DNA from: a bacterium
GTDB lineage: Bacteria; Armatimonadota; JACIXR01
Assembly (NCBI GenBank): GCA_014360495.1
Contig: JACIXR010000003.1
Coordinates: 1-64,000 of the forward strand
Direction of reading: 5' to 3'
Length of the DNA stretch: 64,000 nt
Part shown: positions 8,966 through 18,473 of the stretch, in pieces
How the letters are laid out: each line of letters opens with the position of its first letter
Position numbering within the stretch: position 1 is the first letter of the stretch
Made by a program: the position numbers and the translations under genes
Notes under the pieces: model-generated
Seen by the model: the letters and a program-made list of their open reading frames with translations, nothing else
Databases searched by the model: none
What the model was told of the DNA's origin: nothing

Positions 8966-10261
8966 ATGACGATACTTGAGAAGGCAAGAAAAGGAATTAT
9001 CACGGAAGAGATGATAGAGGTCGCCAAGGAGGAGGGCGTTGATGCGGAGCTAATCAGGGAAAAGATAGCGAGTGGGCGTCTGGTGATTCCCAGAAATGTC
9101 CTAAGAAAGGATTCTAAAATAGTTGGAATTGGAGAGGGAGTGAGGGTTAAGGTCAATGCGAATATCGGCACTTCTCCAGACATAGCGGATATTTCCCTTG
9201 AGGAAAAGAAGCTCCGCTCCGCTGTTGAGGCGGGAGCGGATACTGTAATGGACTTATCAACCGGTGGTGATTTGAAGGAGATAAGGAGGAGAATTATATC
9301 CAAATCCCCTATTCCTGTGGGGACCGTCCCCATATATGAGGCGGCGGTGGAGACAGCACGAAAAAAGGGAAACATATTTGATATGAGTGTTGATGATATT
9401 TTCAGGGTAGTGGAGGAGCAAGCGAAAGAGGGAGTTGACTTTATGACCATTCACGCAGGGATAACCCTTTCCACGATTGAAAGAGTTCGCCAGCAGGGGA
9501 GGACAACTGGAATAGTGAGCAGGGGTGGAGCCTTCCTTCTTTGTTGGATGTTGCAAAACAAAAGCGAAAACCCATTTTATGAGCATTTTGACGATTTATT
9601 GGATATCCTCCGCCAATACGATATCACAATCAGCATTGGTGATGCTCTGAGACCCGGCTCAATAGCGGATGCAGATGATAGAGCTCAATTTCAGGAAACG
9701 ATTATCCAGGGGGAATTGGTCAAGAGGTGTTGGGAAGCAGGAGTTCAGGCGATGGTAGAGGGTCCAGGGCATATCCCTCTTCACCTTGTTGAACCGACAG
9801 TAAAGATAACTAAACATCTCACCAACTATGCCCCCCTATACCTACTCGGTCCCTTGGTTGTTGATATCGCCGCTGGCTACGACCACATAGCCTCTGCTAT
9901 AGGCGCTGCTGTGGCTGCCCTCGCGGGAGCGGATTTCATCTGCTATGTGACCCCCTCAGAACACCTTGCCCTACCCACTCCTGAGGAGGTATACGAGGGA
10001 GTAGTCGCAGCGAGGATTGCCGCGAGCGCGGCTGACCTTGCGAGGGGGCTTCCTTCGGCGATACGGAGAAACGAGGAGATGTCAAAGGCTCGCTACAAAC
10101 TGGATTGGGCTAAGCAGCTTGAATACACGATAGATAAGAAGAAGGCGAAGGAGGTAAGGGAAAATCACGGGCTATCCTTCTCCGGTGCCTGCACGATGTG
10201 TGGCGAGTTCTGCGCCATGAAAACAGTGGAAGAATTTCTTAAATTGAGGGTAAATGAATAA
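8966..10261 (+). CDS. thiC: Phosphomethylpyrimidine synthase (HMP-P synthase), short form
   Basis: Radical-SAM rearrangement of aminoimidazole ribotide to hydroxymethylpyrimidine phosphate for thiamine. At 431 residues it is the short form lacking the extra N-terminal domain of proteobacterial ThiC. Conserved blocks include RVKVNANIGTS, GADTVMDLSTGGD, PVGTVPIYEA, MTIHAG, SRGGAF, GDALRPGS, MVEGPGHIPL and TPSEHLALP. The C-terminal cluster motif near 409 reads CTMCGEFC, that is C-x2-C-x3-C. ATG at 8966 follows AAAGGAAGTG. It follows thiE by 22 bases and overlaps thiL by eight. Confidence 0.97.
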   Translation: MTILEKARKGIITEEMIEVAKEEGVDAELIREKIASGRLVIPRNVLRKDSKIVGIGEGVRVKVNANIGTSPDIADISLEEKKLRSAVEAGADTVMDLSTGGDLKEIRRRIISKSPIPVGTVPIYEAAVETARKKGNIFDMSVDDIFRVVEEQAKEGVDFMTIHAGITLSTIERVRQQGRTTGIVSRGGAFLLCWMLQNKSENPFYEHFDDLLDILRQYDITISIGDALRPGSIADADDRAQFQETIIQGELVKRCWEAGVQAMVEGPGHIPLHLVEPTVKITKHLTNYAPLYLLGPLVVDIAAGYDHIASAIGAAVAALAGADFICYVTPSEHLALPTPEEVYEGVVAARIAASAADLARGLPSAIRRNEEMSKARYKLDWAKQLEYTIDKKKAKEVRENHGLSFSGACTMCGEFCAMKTVEEFLKLRVNE

Positions 10262-11219
10262 AAAAGAGCTCGGCGAAATCGGCGAGTTTAAGCTAATAGA
10301 GAAGATTAGAAAAAGGGCGCGAACAAGAGAAGGAGTTATTGTTGGGATTGGGGATGATTGCGCTGTTCTCAGGGTTGGCGATAACGCAAACCTCCTCCTC
10401 ACTTCCGATTTGCTCGTTGAGGGGGTTCATTTTTACCCGGATGTTAACCCTCGTTATTTAGGGTGGAAAGCCCTCGCAGTTTCCCTAAGCGATATATCCG
10501 CAATGGGAGGAAAACCCCTCTTTTCCCTCCTCTCCCTTTCCCTTCCCTCTCATTTAAGCGATAAATGGCTGAACGATTTCCTCTCGGGCTGGGAGGAACT
10601 GGCGGACATCTTTGAGGTCTCCCTCGTGGGAGGAGATATGAGCGAGGGGGAAAGAATAGCGATAGATTCCATTGTCTTGGGGGAAGCCAAATCGCCCATC
10701 TTGAGAAGCGGAGCAAAGGTGGGAGATAAGATATTCGTAACGGGTTATCTCGGCGATTCATCGGGTGGTCTCTTGAGCCTCCAAGGGGGATTGGATTTTC
10801 CTTCCCTCATAAATAAGCATAATAAACCCTTCCCACGTGTGATGGAAGGATTGGAGATTGGAAAAATCCCGGGAGTCCACTCAATGATTGATATATCAGA
10901 CGGATTGGCGAGCGACTTAAAACATATCTGTGAGGAGAGTGGAAAAGGCGCCCTAATTTTCGTAGAAAAAATCCCTCTTTCCCCACATTTGCTTTCCCTT
11001 TGCCAATCCCAAAACCTTTCCCCACTTGATTTCGCCCTTTTCGGCGGGGAGGACTACGAGCTCCTCTTCACAGGCGAAGCAGGGATAAAGGAAAAAATCA
11101 GCTTCCCAATTTACGAAATAGGGGAAATCATTGAGGAAAAGGGTATTTGGTTGGTGGAGGAAGGGAAAAGGAGGAAACTGGCAAGAGAAGGATTTGAACA
11201 TTTTCGGAAAAGGAGTTAA
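10254..11219 (+). CDS. thiL: Thiamine-monophosphate kinase
   Basis: Phosphorylates thiamine monophosphate to the diphosphate cofactor. 321 residues, AIR-synthase/PurM-like fold. GIGDDCAVL (about 26), TSDLLVEGVHF (about 44), GWKALAVSLSDISAMGG (about 64), VGGDMSEG (about 125), IDISDGLASDLKH (about 213) and GGEDYELL (about 265) are typical ATP/Mg-binding motifs. Its ATG sits inside the end of thiC (8-base overlap), so the two are translationally coupled, and the operon covers the pyrimidine and final joining/phosphorylation steps. Thiazole-branch genes are not in this window. Confidence 0.96.
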   Translation: MNKKELGEIGEFKLIEKIRKRARTREGVIVGIGDDCAVLRVGDNANLLLTSDLLVEGVHFYPDVNPRYLGWKALAVSLSDISAMGGKPLFSLLSLSLPSHLSDKWLNDFLSGWEELADIFEVSLVGGDMSEGERIAIDSIVLGEAKSPILRSGAKVGDKIFVTGYLGDSSGGLLSLQGGLDFPSLINKHNKPFPRVMEGLEIGKIPGVHSMIDISDGLASDLKHICEESGKGALIFVEKIPLSPHLLSLCQSQNLSPLDFALFGGEDYELLFTGEAGIKEKISFPIYEIGEIIEEKGIWLVEEGKRRKLAREGFEHFRKRS

Positions 11220-11230
11220 AATTCTAAAAT

Positions 11231-12334
11231 ATGTCAATACGAAGCCTGATTAAAAATGTTGAAGTTGTTGATGCCGAAGCTCCTCTTCCCACCCTTTTGG
11301 AGAAAATGGGAAGGGATAAAGCCCTGGGAGTATTGGAGGATGGGAGATTGGTCGGTTTGATTTTTGAGGAGAGGGTCGTTTCCCTCGTTAAACTATCGGA
11401 ACTTTCCCATCATTTAACCGCGAGGGATTTGATGATAACGGATATACCCATAATCAGGGAAGATACACCCATTGACTTTCTCGCTTATTTCTTAGATTCC
11501 CACCCATATCCCGCCGTGCCCGTTATTGGCATTGAGGGACGTTTCTTAGGCGTGATTTTCAAAAGGGATTTGATGAGGTATATACTTGGCTCGTTTAGAC
11601 CGCGCACCGTTGGGGGAATGGCAACCCCCTTGGGCGTCTACCTCACGACGGGAACCCTTAGGGCAGGTGCGAGCGATTTAGGGCTTTTCTTAACCGGCTC
11701 AGTATTCGCTGTCTTCATCTTAATCGCTATATACTTAACCGATGGCTTGGCGTATCTTGTTCAGCTCTACACTCCCCTACCCTTATATGCTATAAAAAAT
11801 TCTCCACCAATCGGCACTTTCAATCCATTTGATGTAATATATTATCTTATGGGAGCTTTCGAGCTCGGGCTTTTCCTTCTCTTTCTTCGCATTTCCCCCT
11901 TAGCAGCCTATCACGGAGCGGAACACAAGGTGGTAAATACAATTGAAGCGGGAGAGCCGTTGGAATTAGAAGTGGCCAGAAGGATGCCCAAGGAACATCC
12001 CCGCTGTGGAACCAATCTCGCCGTTTTCCTCCTTCTCACCTTTCTTATTTACGAAATCTTCCATAGCATACTCCTTGCGCTCGTCATCTCACTATTAAGT
12101 TGGCGGTATTTAGGGATGATTGTGCAGAAATATATCACCACAAAGGAACCTTCAGATAAATACCTCCTAAAAGCAATTGAGGCTGGTAGGGAATTACTAC
12201 AAAAGTTTAGAGAAGCTCCCTATAAGCCTCCCAGTGTTCTCCAAAGGATATTCAATATGGGCTTAATCCATATAATAGCCGGATATAGCACGGTTTTCAC
12301 GATATACCAATTGGTTCTCATTATGGTGAGGTGA
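11231..12334 (+). CDS. CBS-domain protein fused to DUF1385 membrane domain
   Basis: Residues 1-125 form a CBS pair (ALGVLEDGRLVGLIFEERVV; LTARDLMITDIPIIREDTPI; AVPVIGIEGRFLGVIFKRDL), a module that usually binds adenine nucleotides. Residues 130-365 match DUF1385: RTVGGMATPLGVY, membrane helices near 155-185 and 205-225, then AYHGAEHKVVNTIEAGEPL and EHPRCGTNLAVF with two more helices. The HGAEHK and HPRCGT motifs suggest a metal site, but the function of DUF1385 is unknown. It follows thiL by 11 bases and precedes argS by seven, so it belongs to the same transcript. The fusion suggests a nucleotide-sensing membrane protein (inference). Confidence 0.85.
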   Translation: MSIRSLIKNVEVVDAEAPLPTLLEKMGRDKALGVLEDGRLVGLIFEERVVSLVKLSELSHHLTARDLMITDIPIIREDTPIDFLAYFLDSHPYPAVPVIGIEGRFLGVIFKRDLMRYILGSFRPRTVGGMATPLGVYLTTGTLRAGASDLGLFLTGSVFAVFILIAIYLTDGLAYLVQLYTPLPLYAIKNSPPIGTFNPFDVIYYLMGAFELGLFLLFLRISPLAAYHGAEHKVVNTIEAGEPLELEVARRMPKEHPRCGTNLAVFLLLTFLIYEIFHSILLALVISLLSWRYLGMIVQKYITTKEPSDKYLLKAIEAGRELLQKFREAPYKPPSVLQRIFNMGLIHIIAGYSTVFTIYQLVLIMVR

Positions 12335-12341
12335 TGTTGAT

Positions 12342-13997
12342 ATGCTTATCAACAGTTTAAAGGAGATGTTGTTAAGGGCAATAGAGCGCTGGGGAAGGGT
12401 CCCCTTGGATAAGGTCCCTTCCTTTGAAATAATGGTTCCGCCGAGCGAGAAGTTGGGCGATTACGCAACAAACGCAGCCATATTATTGGGTAAATTATTG
12501 GAGGAAAAGCCGGAGAAAATAGCTGAAGAGCTAATCCCTTTTATGGAAAAAGAGGAAATAATAGAGAGATGTGATGTCGCAAAGGGAGGCTTTATGAACT
12601 TTTTCCTCAAGGGAAAGATACTGGAAAAAGTTGTGGGGACGGTTCTGAAAGAAGGGGATAGATTTGGATTCCCAGATATCGGGAAAGGAGAGAAAATACA
12701 AATTGAATTCGTGAGCGCGAATCCCACTGGTCCTTTGAGCGTTGCCCATGGAAGAGGAGCGGTGATTGGGGATGTTCTCTCAAATCTCTATTCCAAATTA
12801 GGATTTGATGTTACAAGGGAATTTTACATAAACGATTACGGCTCCCAAATAGATGCATTTGCAAAATCAATAGAGGCAAGATATTTCCAGCTCTTCGGAG
12901 AGGATTTACCAATTCCTCAGGATGGCTATAAGGGAGAATATGTGAGGGATTTAGCGGAGAAGATAAGAGAGGAGTTTGGGGATAGCCTTCTAACGCTTGG
13001 CGAAGAGAGAATGGATTTGTTTAAGACGAAGGGGGTGGAGTTGATGGTGGATAATCATAAGAAAACGCTCTCCCGTTTTGGCGTTAATTTCCACAGCTGG
13101 TTCAAGGAGAGTTCCCTTCATAAAAGTTCCAAAGTGAAAAAGGCGATTGATTTCTTAAGGGAAAAGGGGCTTCTCTACGAGATGGACGATGCTCTCTGGT
13201 TCCGTTCAACCCTTTTCGGAGATGACAAGGACAGGGTGCTTGTGCGCTCGGATGGAACTCCTACCTATTTCGCCTCGGATATAGCCTATCATTTGAATAA
13301 ACACGAAAGAGGCTTCTCCAAAGTCATTGATATCTGGGGACCTGACCATCATGGATATGTTGGGCGTATGCTTTCAGCTGCTAAGGCAATGGGATTTGGT
13401 GAGAATTGGTTGAGGATTTTGATTTTCCAAGTGGTTAGGTTGGTGAGGGAAGGAGAACTGATAATGATGTCTAAGAGAGAGGGAGAATTCGTAACGCTTG
13501 ACGAATTGATAGACGAGGTCGGAAAAGATGCAGCGAGGTTTTTCTATCTTCTTCGCACAATAGATTCGCCTCTGGACTTTGATATGACGCTTGCGGTGAA
13601 ACAAGCGCCCGAGAATCCCGTTTACTATGTCCAATATGCCCATACGAGAATAGTCAGCATTTTAAGGGAGGCGGAAAAAAGAGGATTGGAGTTATCTTCT
13701 CTTTCCACCTCCCATCTTGATTTGCTCAAAGAGGAAAGAGAACGAGCTTTGATTAAAAAGCTAGGCGAATTTCCCACCCTCATTCAGGCAACTTATTCCT
13801 CCCTTGAGCCCTATAATATCGTCCGCTATTCCCTTGAGCTGGCGAGGATATTCCATAACTTTTATGAAGCCCACAGGGTAATAGTTGCCGATGATAAAGA
13901 TTTAACTGAGGCACGCCTCAATCTTATGCTTGCAACCCTTCAGGTTTTGCGGAATTGTCTAAACATATTGGGAGTGGAAGCCCCGGAGAGAATGTAG
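12342..13997 (+). CDS. argS: Arginyl-tRNA synthetase
   Basis: Class I synthetase charging tRNA-Arg. 551 residues in the expected order: the N-terminal Add1 domain (about 1-105), the catalytic core opening with SANPTGPLSVAHGRGAVIGD (the HIGH-type signature is degenerate, SVAH), FYINDYGSQ, the MSKREGEF loop (KMSKS-equivalent, about 378), and the C-terminal helical anticodon-binding DALR domain with YVQYAHTRI. ATG at 12342 after AGGTGATGTTGAT. Last gene of the thi-CBS-argS plus-strand run; it converges with pyrF 20 bases on. Confidence 0.96.
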   Translation: MLINSLKEMLLRAIERWGRVPLDKVPSFEIMVPPSEKLGDYATNAAILLGKLLEEKPEKIAEELIPFMEKEEIIERCDVAKGGFMNFFLKGKILEKVVGTVLKEGDRFGFPDIGKGEKIQIEFVSANPTGPLSVAHGRGAVIGDVLSNLYSKLGFDVTREFYINDYGSQIDAFAKSIEARYFQLFGEDLPIPQDGYKGEYVRDLAEKIREEFGDSLLTLGEERMDLFKTKGVELMVDNHKKTLSRFGVNFHSWFKESSLHKSSKVKKAIDFLREKGLLYEMDDALWFRSTLFGDDKDRVLVRSDGTPTYFASDIAYHLNKHERGFSKVIDIWGPDHHGYVGRMLSAAKAMGFGENWLRILIFQVVRLVREGELIMMSKREGEFVTLDELIDEVGKDAARFFYLLRTIDSPLDFDMTLAVKQAPENPVYYVQYAHTRIVSILREAEKRGLELSSLSTSHLDLLKEERERALIKKLGEFPTLIQATYSSLEPYNIVRYSLELARIFHNFYEAHRVIVADDKDLTEARLNLMLATLQVLRNCLNILGVEAPERM

Positions 13998-14017
13998 TTT
14001 TTATTTAAGCAAACCCT

Positions 14018-14731
14018 TTAAATAGACCTTATCTCTTCCAATATTTTAAACAAGGTTTTACGGGGCGATTCCGCCCGTAGGATGGGACGACCGATGACGA
14101 GGTAATTAGCTCCTCTATCCAGCGCCCACTTAGGTGAGGCGAAGCGTCTATGGTCTTCCACCCCTTCCTCCCACCTGATGCCGGGACAAACAACGAGGAA
14201 ATCCTCGCCGCATTTCTCCCTCACCAATTCTATCTCCCTCGGTGAGCAAACAACTCCATCGCATCCACACTCCTTCGCTAAAGAAGCAAGATTGCCTACC
14301 ATCTCGTCAACTTCCAGGTCTATACCCATTTCCCTCAATCCCTCCCTATCCAAGCTCGTCAATATCGTAACCGCCAAAACCAAAGGCGGTTTAACGCCTA
14401 GCCTTTCCCCTTCTTCCTTCACCGCTTTAACTGTTTCCACCATCATCTCCCTACCGCCAAGGGAATGGATGTTGAACATCCAAACCCCGAGCGAAACACA
14501 AGCCTTAGCGGCTCGCGCTACCGTATTTGGTATATCGTGGAATTTCCCATCGTAAAATACCCTCCCTCCCCTCCTTCTTATCTCCTCAATAATCCTAAAA
14601 CCAGCAAAATGGATTAATTCCAAGCCGACCTTGAATCCTGCCACTAAATCCTTAAGCTCCTCCACATAGAGGATTGCCCTCTCCCTCTCAGAGAGGTCAA
14701 GCGCAACTATAATGGGACTCTCAAAACTCAA
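14018..14731 (-). CDS. pyrF: Orotidine 5'-phosphate decarboxylase
   Basis: Decarboxylates OMP to UMP, the last step of de novo pyrimidine synthesis. 237 residues; IIVALDLSERER at the N-terminus and the catalytic D-x-K-x-x-D tetrad in FYDGKFHDIPNTV (about 60-72). VCPGIRW and NYLVIGRPI near the C-terminus are the phosphate-binding loops. Start at 14731, overlapping the metK stop by four bases, so the two are coupled. The neighbour has no pathway link. Confidence 0.96.
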   Translation of the reverse strand: MSFESPIIVALDLSERERAILYVEELKDLVAGFKVGLELIHFAGFRIIEEIRRRGGRVFYDGKFHDIPNTVARAAKACVSLGVWMFNIHSLGGREMMVETVKAVKEEGERLGVKPPLVLAVTILTSLDREGLREMGIDLEVDEMVGNLASLAKECGCDGVVCSPREIELVREKCGEDFLVVCPGIRWEEGVEDHRRFASPKWALDRGANYLVIGRPILRAESPRKTLFKILEEIRSI

Positions 14732-15951
14732 AATACGGGAACCTCTCCCCTTAAAAAGCGCTCGGTTAGATTTCTGAGATTTTCCGCAGAAAGATGGAGC
14801 TTTGCGATTTCCTCAATCTCCTCTTCCGCCTTGTTAGTGGTGAAATCGTTTCCGGGAATGAGCTGAATGCTGATGCTTTGGGGATTGGTTATGGGTGTCC
14901 CTATTTGGCTCAAAATCTTGACCGTAACTTCTTTCACGCCTCTAACCTTTGCTTTAATATCCTTTGCCATTTCCCAAGCTATTATATTGTAAAGTTTGCC
15001 CACATGATTAACGGGATTCTTTCCCGCTGCTGCTTCCATAGACATCGGTCTTCCCGGGGTAATCAAGCCGTTTACCCTGTTTCCTCTTCCCGCCGAGCCA
15101 TCGTCTCCCTGCTCCGCTGATAATCCGGTTACCGTGAGGTAAATGTGCTCCACATCGTCAGATGATTTTGGCTTATCCGCTGTGTTGATGTGAATCTCCA
15201 GTTCCCTTCTCGTAAATCTCTTTAGATGCTCCTTCAATTCGTTTGTGATTTCCTTTTTAAGGGTTAAATAATGGTCAAGGTCATTAACGAATTTTGAAAC
15301 GAATGCACAGGCAATAGTTAGGGTTATCTTATCACCTTCTCTCAAACCCATCACCTTTATATCTTCCCCAGTTTCTGGATGCCTCTCCTTAAACTCCTGA
15401 CTGTTCATATAGCGCTCAGCTTCCAAGACAACCTGCTCGGTTTCAGATAGGGGCGCATGTCCCACTCCAAACGATGTGTCATTAGCCTCGGGAATTTCTT
15501 CTTGCAATGTCCTCTGGAGATTGGAAGCTCCCTGCCCTATTCGGGAATCTATTATCACATCCTTGTGAAGATTTAAATTCCTACAGATGGAGGAAAGATA
15601 GTCTCTCGTTGCGCGAAGGGCGATGGTATGAACAGGAAAATGGTCAATACGATTTTCCGTTTGAACAATGGATGTAGCCCTTCCTGAAAGAAGTATATAT
15701 ATCGGTCTCAGCATCTCCCCTCCACCGTAGCGAGGAGATGATTGCCCACCCACTATCTGCACCTTATCCGTGTTGTGATGCAAAATGACCCCGTAACGAG
15801 ATTTATATTCTCTTGACAAAGCCCTTGATACTGCCTCGGCAATCCCATCCGCCAGGCTATCTGGGTGTCCCAAGCCCTTGCGTTCAACGATTTCCCGAGC
15901 CTGTTCCTCAACGCTCGGCTGTTCCAATATCTCGAGGTTTAACTTGTTCAT
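14728..15951 (-). CDS. metK: S-adenosylmethionine synthetase, archaeal type
   Basis: Makes SAM from ATP and methionine. 407 residues of the archaeal MAT family, only distantly related to ordinary bacterial Met[20 protein letters not shown] (about 23-41), [59 protein letters not shown] and [20 protein letters not shown] are typical of that group. ATG at 15951 follows AAGGAGGTG. The promoter at 16039-16067 lies next to the stop of the upstream oxidoreductase gene. Cooperates with MetH/MetF, encoded about 3 kb away. Use of the archaeal form in an otherwise bacterial gene set suggests old gene transfer (inference). Confidence 0.95.
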   Translation of the reverse strand: MNKLNLEILEQPSVEEQAREIVERKGLGHPDSLADGIAEAVSRALSREYKSRYGVILHHNTDKVQIVGGQSSPRYGGGEMLRPIYILLSGRATSIVQTENRIDHFPVHTIALRATRDYLSSICRNLNLHKDVIIDSRIGQGASNLQRTLQEEIPEANDTSFGVGHAPLSETEQVVLEAERYMNSQEFKERHPETGEDIKVMGLREGDKITLTIACAFVSKFVNDLDHYLTLKKEITNELKEHLKRFTRRELEIHINTADKPKSSDDVEHIYLTVTGLSAEQGDDGSAGRGNRVNGLITPGRPMSMEAAAGKNPVNHVGKLYNIIAWEMAKDIKAKVRGVKEVTVKILSQIGTPITNPQSISIQLIPGNDFTTNKAEEEIEEIAKLHLSAENLRNLTERFLRGEVPVF

Positions 15952-16038
15952 CTCGTGAACACCTCCTTATCTAAATTTTTAATTAAAAGAAAAAAATCGC
16001 TGCCCCCTTTTCTCATCACCCTTTCAAAACTTTAAAAA

Positions 16039-16067
16039 TATTTAACAAGAAAAAAGGCGTTTGTCAA
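16039..16067 (-). promoter_or_regulatory. Sigma-70-type promoter for metK-pyrF
   Basis: Minus-strand TTGACA (16067-16062), 17-base spacer, TAAATA (16044-16039), leaving an untranslated leader of about 80 bases. I see no SAM-riboswitch core in that leader. Confidence 0.75.
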
Positions 16068-16079
16068 CCTCAATTATAA

Positions 16080-17111
16080 CTAAATTTTCTTGAAAATTTC
16101 CTCCGCCAAAAGGATATCCTTCATACTATCCTCTCCTGAGGAAAGGGGAATTCTTCTTTCCCTAACACATGCTACGAAATGCTCCGCTTGTTTTTTGAAG
16201 CCCCAACCCCAGGGAGCAATGGGTTCCCATATTTGGGGTTCCGCTCCCGTTTTATAAACAGTAATCCTTGCCGGAACATTTTTGAGAAGAGGCGGCGGAG
16301 TCTCTACTTTAATCCAACCTTTTTGGAAGTAAATCGTTAAATCCTCGTCCCAGCGATGGGCGGGAAGCCTCCCATATTCAAGGGAGCAAAGCAAATTCTC
16401 TCTGCTCAAAATGGCGAGAAGCTGGGAACCCTTAAGAACCGCGCCTTCAACTTTCCAGCTTCCAGGGAGAAGGAAGCGGAGAAGATTGGTGTTATGGGAA
16501 GCCACATTGATGAATTCGTCATACATCGGCAAAAGTTCCGGCGGCACCTCGTCAGACCTCCTCTCCGGAAGCGGTGGATAGGGCTCATCCGTGGCTATTG
16601 GTAAGCCTACATTGCATACCCAATCTCCACCGAAGATATGAACTCTCACGAAGGTCGGTTCCCCAAGCTCGCCTGAGGAGAGAAAGTCATCAATAATTTT
16701 GCGGGCAAGTTGAACCCCTGGGTCATACCTCTTCATATATCCAATCATCAAAATGCGTCCCTTTCTCCTACTTACCTCCACCATAGCCTTTGCCTGCTGG
16801 GAGTTAAAAGCCATAGGTTTCTCCACCATAACATCCTTTCCCTTTTCCAAAAGATATGTAGCAATATCGGGATTTAGGAGGTAAGGAAGAAGGGCAACGA
16901 CAGCTTCCACTTCCTCATCCTCTGCGAGTTCCTTATGGGAGGAATAGCGTTTCGGGATGCGATATTTATCCGCAACCTTCTCGCGAAGCATAGGGCGGAG
17001 CTCGGCTATGGCGGCAACTTCGCACTCATCTATTTCCGTGAAGGAAGGAAGATGCGCCATTTGACTCATAAAGCCTGCTCCAACGAAACCAATCTTCACC
17101 TTTTCAGCCAT
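16080..17111 (-). CDS. Gfo/Idh/MocA-family NAD(P)-dependent oxidoreductase
   Basis: 343 residues. The N-terminal Rossmann fold has GFVGAGFMSQMAHLPSF (about 8-24), and the EKPMAFN motif near 97 carries the conserved lysine. The C-terminal half is the beta-sheet substrate domain. Such enzymes oxidise or reduce sugars, inositols or related polyols; the substrate cannot be read here. ATG at 17111 with GGAGGAGAG upstream. It follows an exported protein gene by 21 bases and may share its transcript. The promoter of metK starts at its stop codon. Confidence 0.85.
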   Translation of the reverse strand: MAEKVKIGFVGAGFMSQMAHLPSFTEIDECEVAAIAELRPMLREKVADKYRIPKRYSSHKELAEDEEVEAVVALLPYLLNPDIATYLLEKGKDVMVEKPMAFNSQQAKAMVEVSRRKGRILMIGYMKRYDPGVQLARKIIDDFLSSGELGEPTFVRVHIFGGDWVCNVGLPIATDEPYPPLPERRSDEVPPELLPMYDEFINVASHNTNLLRFLLPGSWKVEGAVLKGSQLLAILSRENLLCSLEYGRLPAHRWDEDLTIYFQKGWIKVETPPPLLKNVPARITVYKTGAEPQIWEPIAPWGWGFKKQAEHFVACVRERRIPLSSGEDSMKDILLAEEIFKKI

Positions 17112-17132
17112 TTAAGAGCTCTCCTCCTTTCT

Positions 17133-18473
17133 TTAAAGTTTAAAGTTTTCTTCATTATCAACATAGATTACCTCCTTTTGGGAGGCGAGGATATCGCCGT
17201 TGATATCCTTAGCTATGACCTCTATTATATGCTCCCCATCCATTAACTCACTTGTATCTATGCTGAAAACAAATGGAGGAAAATTCTTTATCCCTCGCAA
17301 TCTGCCATCAATCCTTAACTCTACGATACTCGCTCCTTCTCCCTTAATCCTTACATCAATATCCAACTTTCCCCTCACGATTTTATCCCTCATCGTTATG
17401 ATTCCCCGCAACACCTCCTTTATTTTAAACTTCAAATCTCCCTGAGGAAAGGAAATCCTTATGAGCTTTATAACATCATTTTTATTTTTTTCTTTTGACT
17501 GTTTTGATAAATAGGACGAAATATCGTCAATCTTTCCCTTGAGATTTGGTATTTCCTCCCATTTCATCCCATCCCCACTGACATCAACTTTGAAACCCTG
17601 CCCTTTCCAATCCCAAAGCCCTATCGCGCCATCAAATAGGGGATAACTTCCCGGCGAAGAGGAAACTATGAGATACGGTGGTGAAGTTGAAACATAACTT
17701 GGCAATTCTTCATAGAGGGGGACTATCTGAAATCCACCGGAAAGAGTGTAATCAAACTTGCTCGCGCCCCCGGGAACCGTTGATACTGTTAGCGCACCTG
17801 GATGAACGGTGTTCAGTTTCCCTATGCCAGTGAATTCCGTTCCATCAAAACGACCGATACCAGTTATCGCCTTCCTAACTTGTGCTATAACTTCCCTTCT
17901 GCCTTCTTTAAAAAGATATACATTACCTCCCTCTTTATTTTCAAATACTATCCATCTTGGCAACTCCTTTTCCTCAACTAAGATTACGAACTCCTCTCCT
18001 TCTCCAATCTTATAGGAAGGTGGAAGCTCGTATAACTTATCATCTCTATTTAAGAATACCTTGCTACTCACGGTAGGTGAGAGGTCCTTGAAAATGGAAG
18101 TTCCTGCCTTTATATCAGTCAAAATCCCAGCTTGCCCCGTGATTTGCCCCCCAAACCCATTTGGTATCTCCTCCATCTCCTTCGCGAGAATGGAAAAGAT
18201 GGAACGAGGTTCCCCGATTTTGATGTGTATAGCGTAAGAGGAAACCGCCACCACTGTTCCCAACTTCCCAAATTTGCAAGCGGTAAAGCCGTTTTCCTCT
18301 ACTCCCTTACCCGCTCTTAGAACACTCCCCACTATCACCCAGCTTTTCCCCTCGTCTATGCTAACCTTTATCTCTCCATTGTCTATATTTTGTATGGATA
18401 CGCGAAAAAGTTCACCAGCGAACAATTGAATTGAAAGTATGAAGCAAAAGAGAAGATATCTAATACTTCTCAT
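17133..18473 (-). CDS. Exported protein of unknown function with C-terminal Ig-like domain
   Basis: 446 residues opening with a signal peptide (RYLLFCFILSIQLFAG). The body is beta-rich with no family I can name; a glycine-rich patch near 212-250 reads ITGIGRFDGTEFTG and later VSTVPGGASKFDYTLSGGF. The last ~75 residues look like an Ig-type beta sandwich (VELRIDGRLRG, FSIDTSELMDGEHIIEV), common in carbohydrate-active or surface proteins. Its start lies 14 bases inside the end of metF, so it is co-transcribed with metH-metF, although no methionine-related role is evident. Confidence 0.75.
   Translation of the reverse strand: MRSIRYLLFCFILSIQLFAGELFRVSIQNIDNGEIKVSIDEGKSWVIVGSVLRAGKGVEENGFTACKFGKLGTVVAVSSYAIHIKIGEPRSIFSILAKEMEEIPNGFGGQITGQAGILTDIKAGTSIFKDLSPTVSSKVFLNRDDKLYELPPSYKIGEGEEFVILVEEKELPRWIVFENKEGGNVYLFKEGRREVIAQVRKAITGIGRFDGTEFTGIGKLNTVHPGALTVSTVPGGASKFDYTLSGGFQIVPLYEELPSYVSTSPPYLIVSSSPGSYPLFDGAIGLWDWKGQGFKVDVSGDGMKWEEIPNLKGKIDDISSYLSKQSKEKNKNDVIKLIRISFPQGDLKFKIKEVLRGIITMRDKIVRGKLDIDVRIKGEGASIVELRIDGRLRGIKNFPPFVFSIDTSELMDGEHIIEVIAKDINGDILASQKEVIYVDNEENFKL

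Noticed and set aside
15952-16044. Possible SAM riboswitch upstream of metK
   Set aside because: The leader is A/T rich with no SAM-I or SAM-II core that I can trace.
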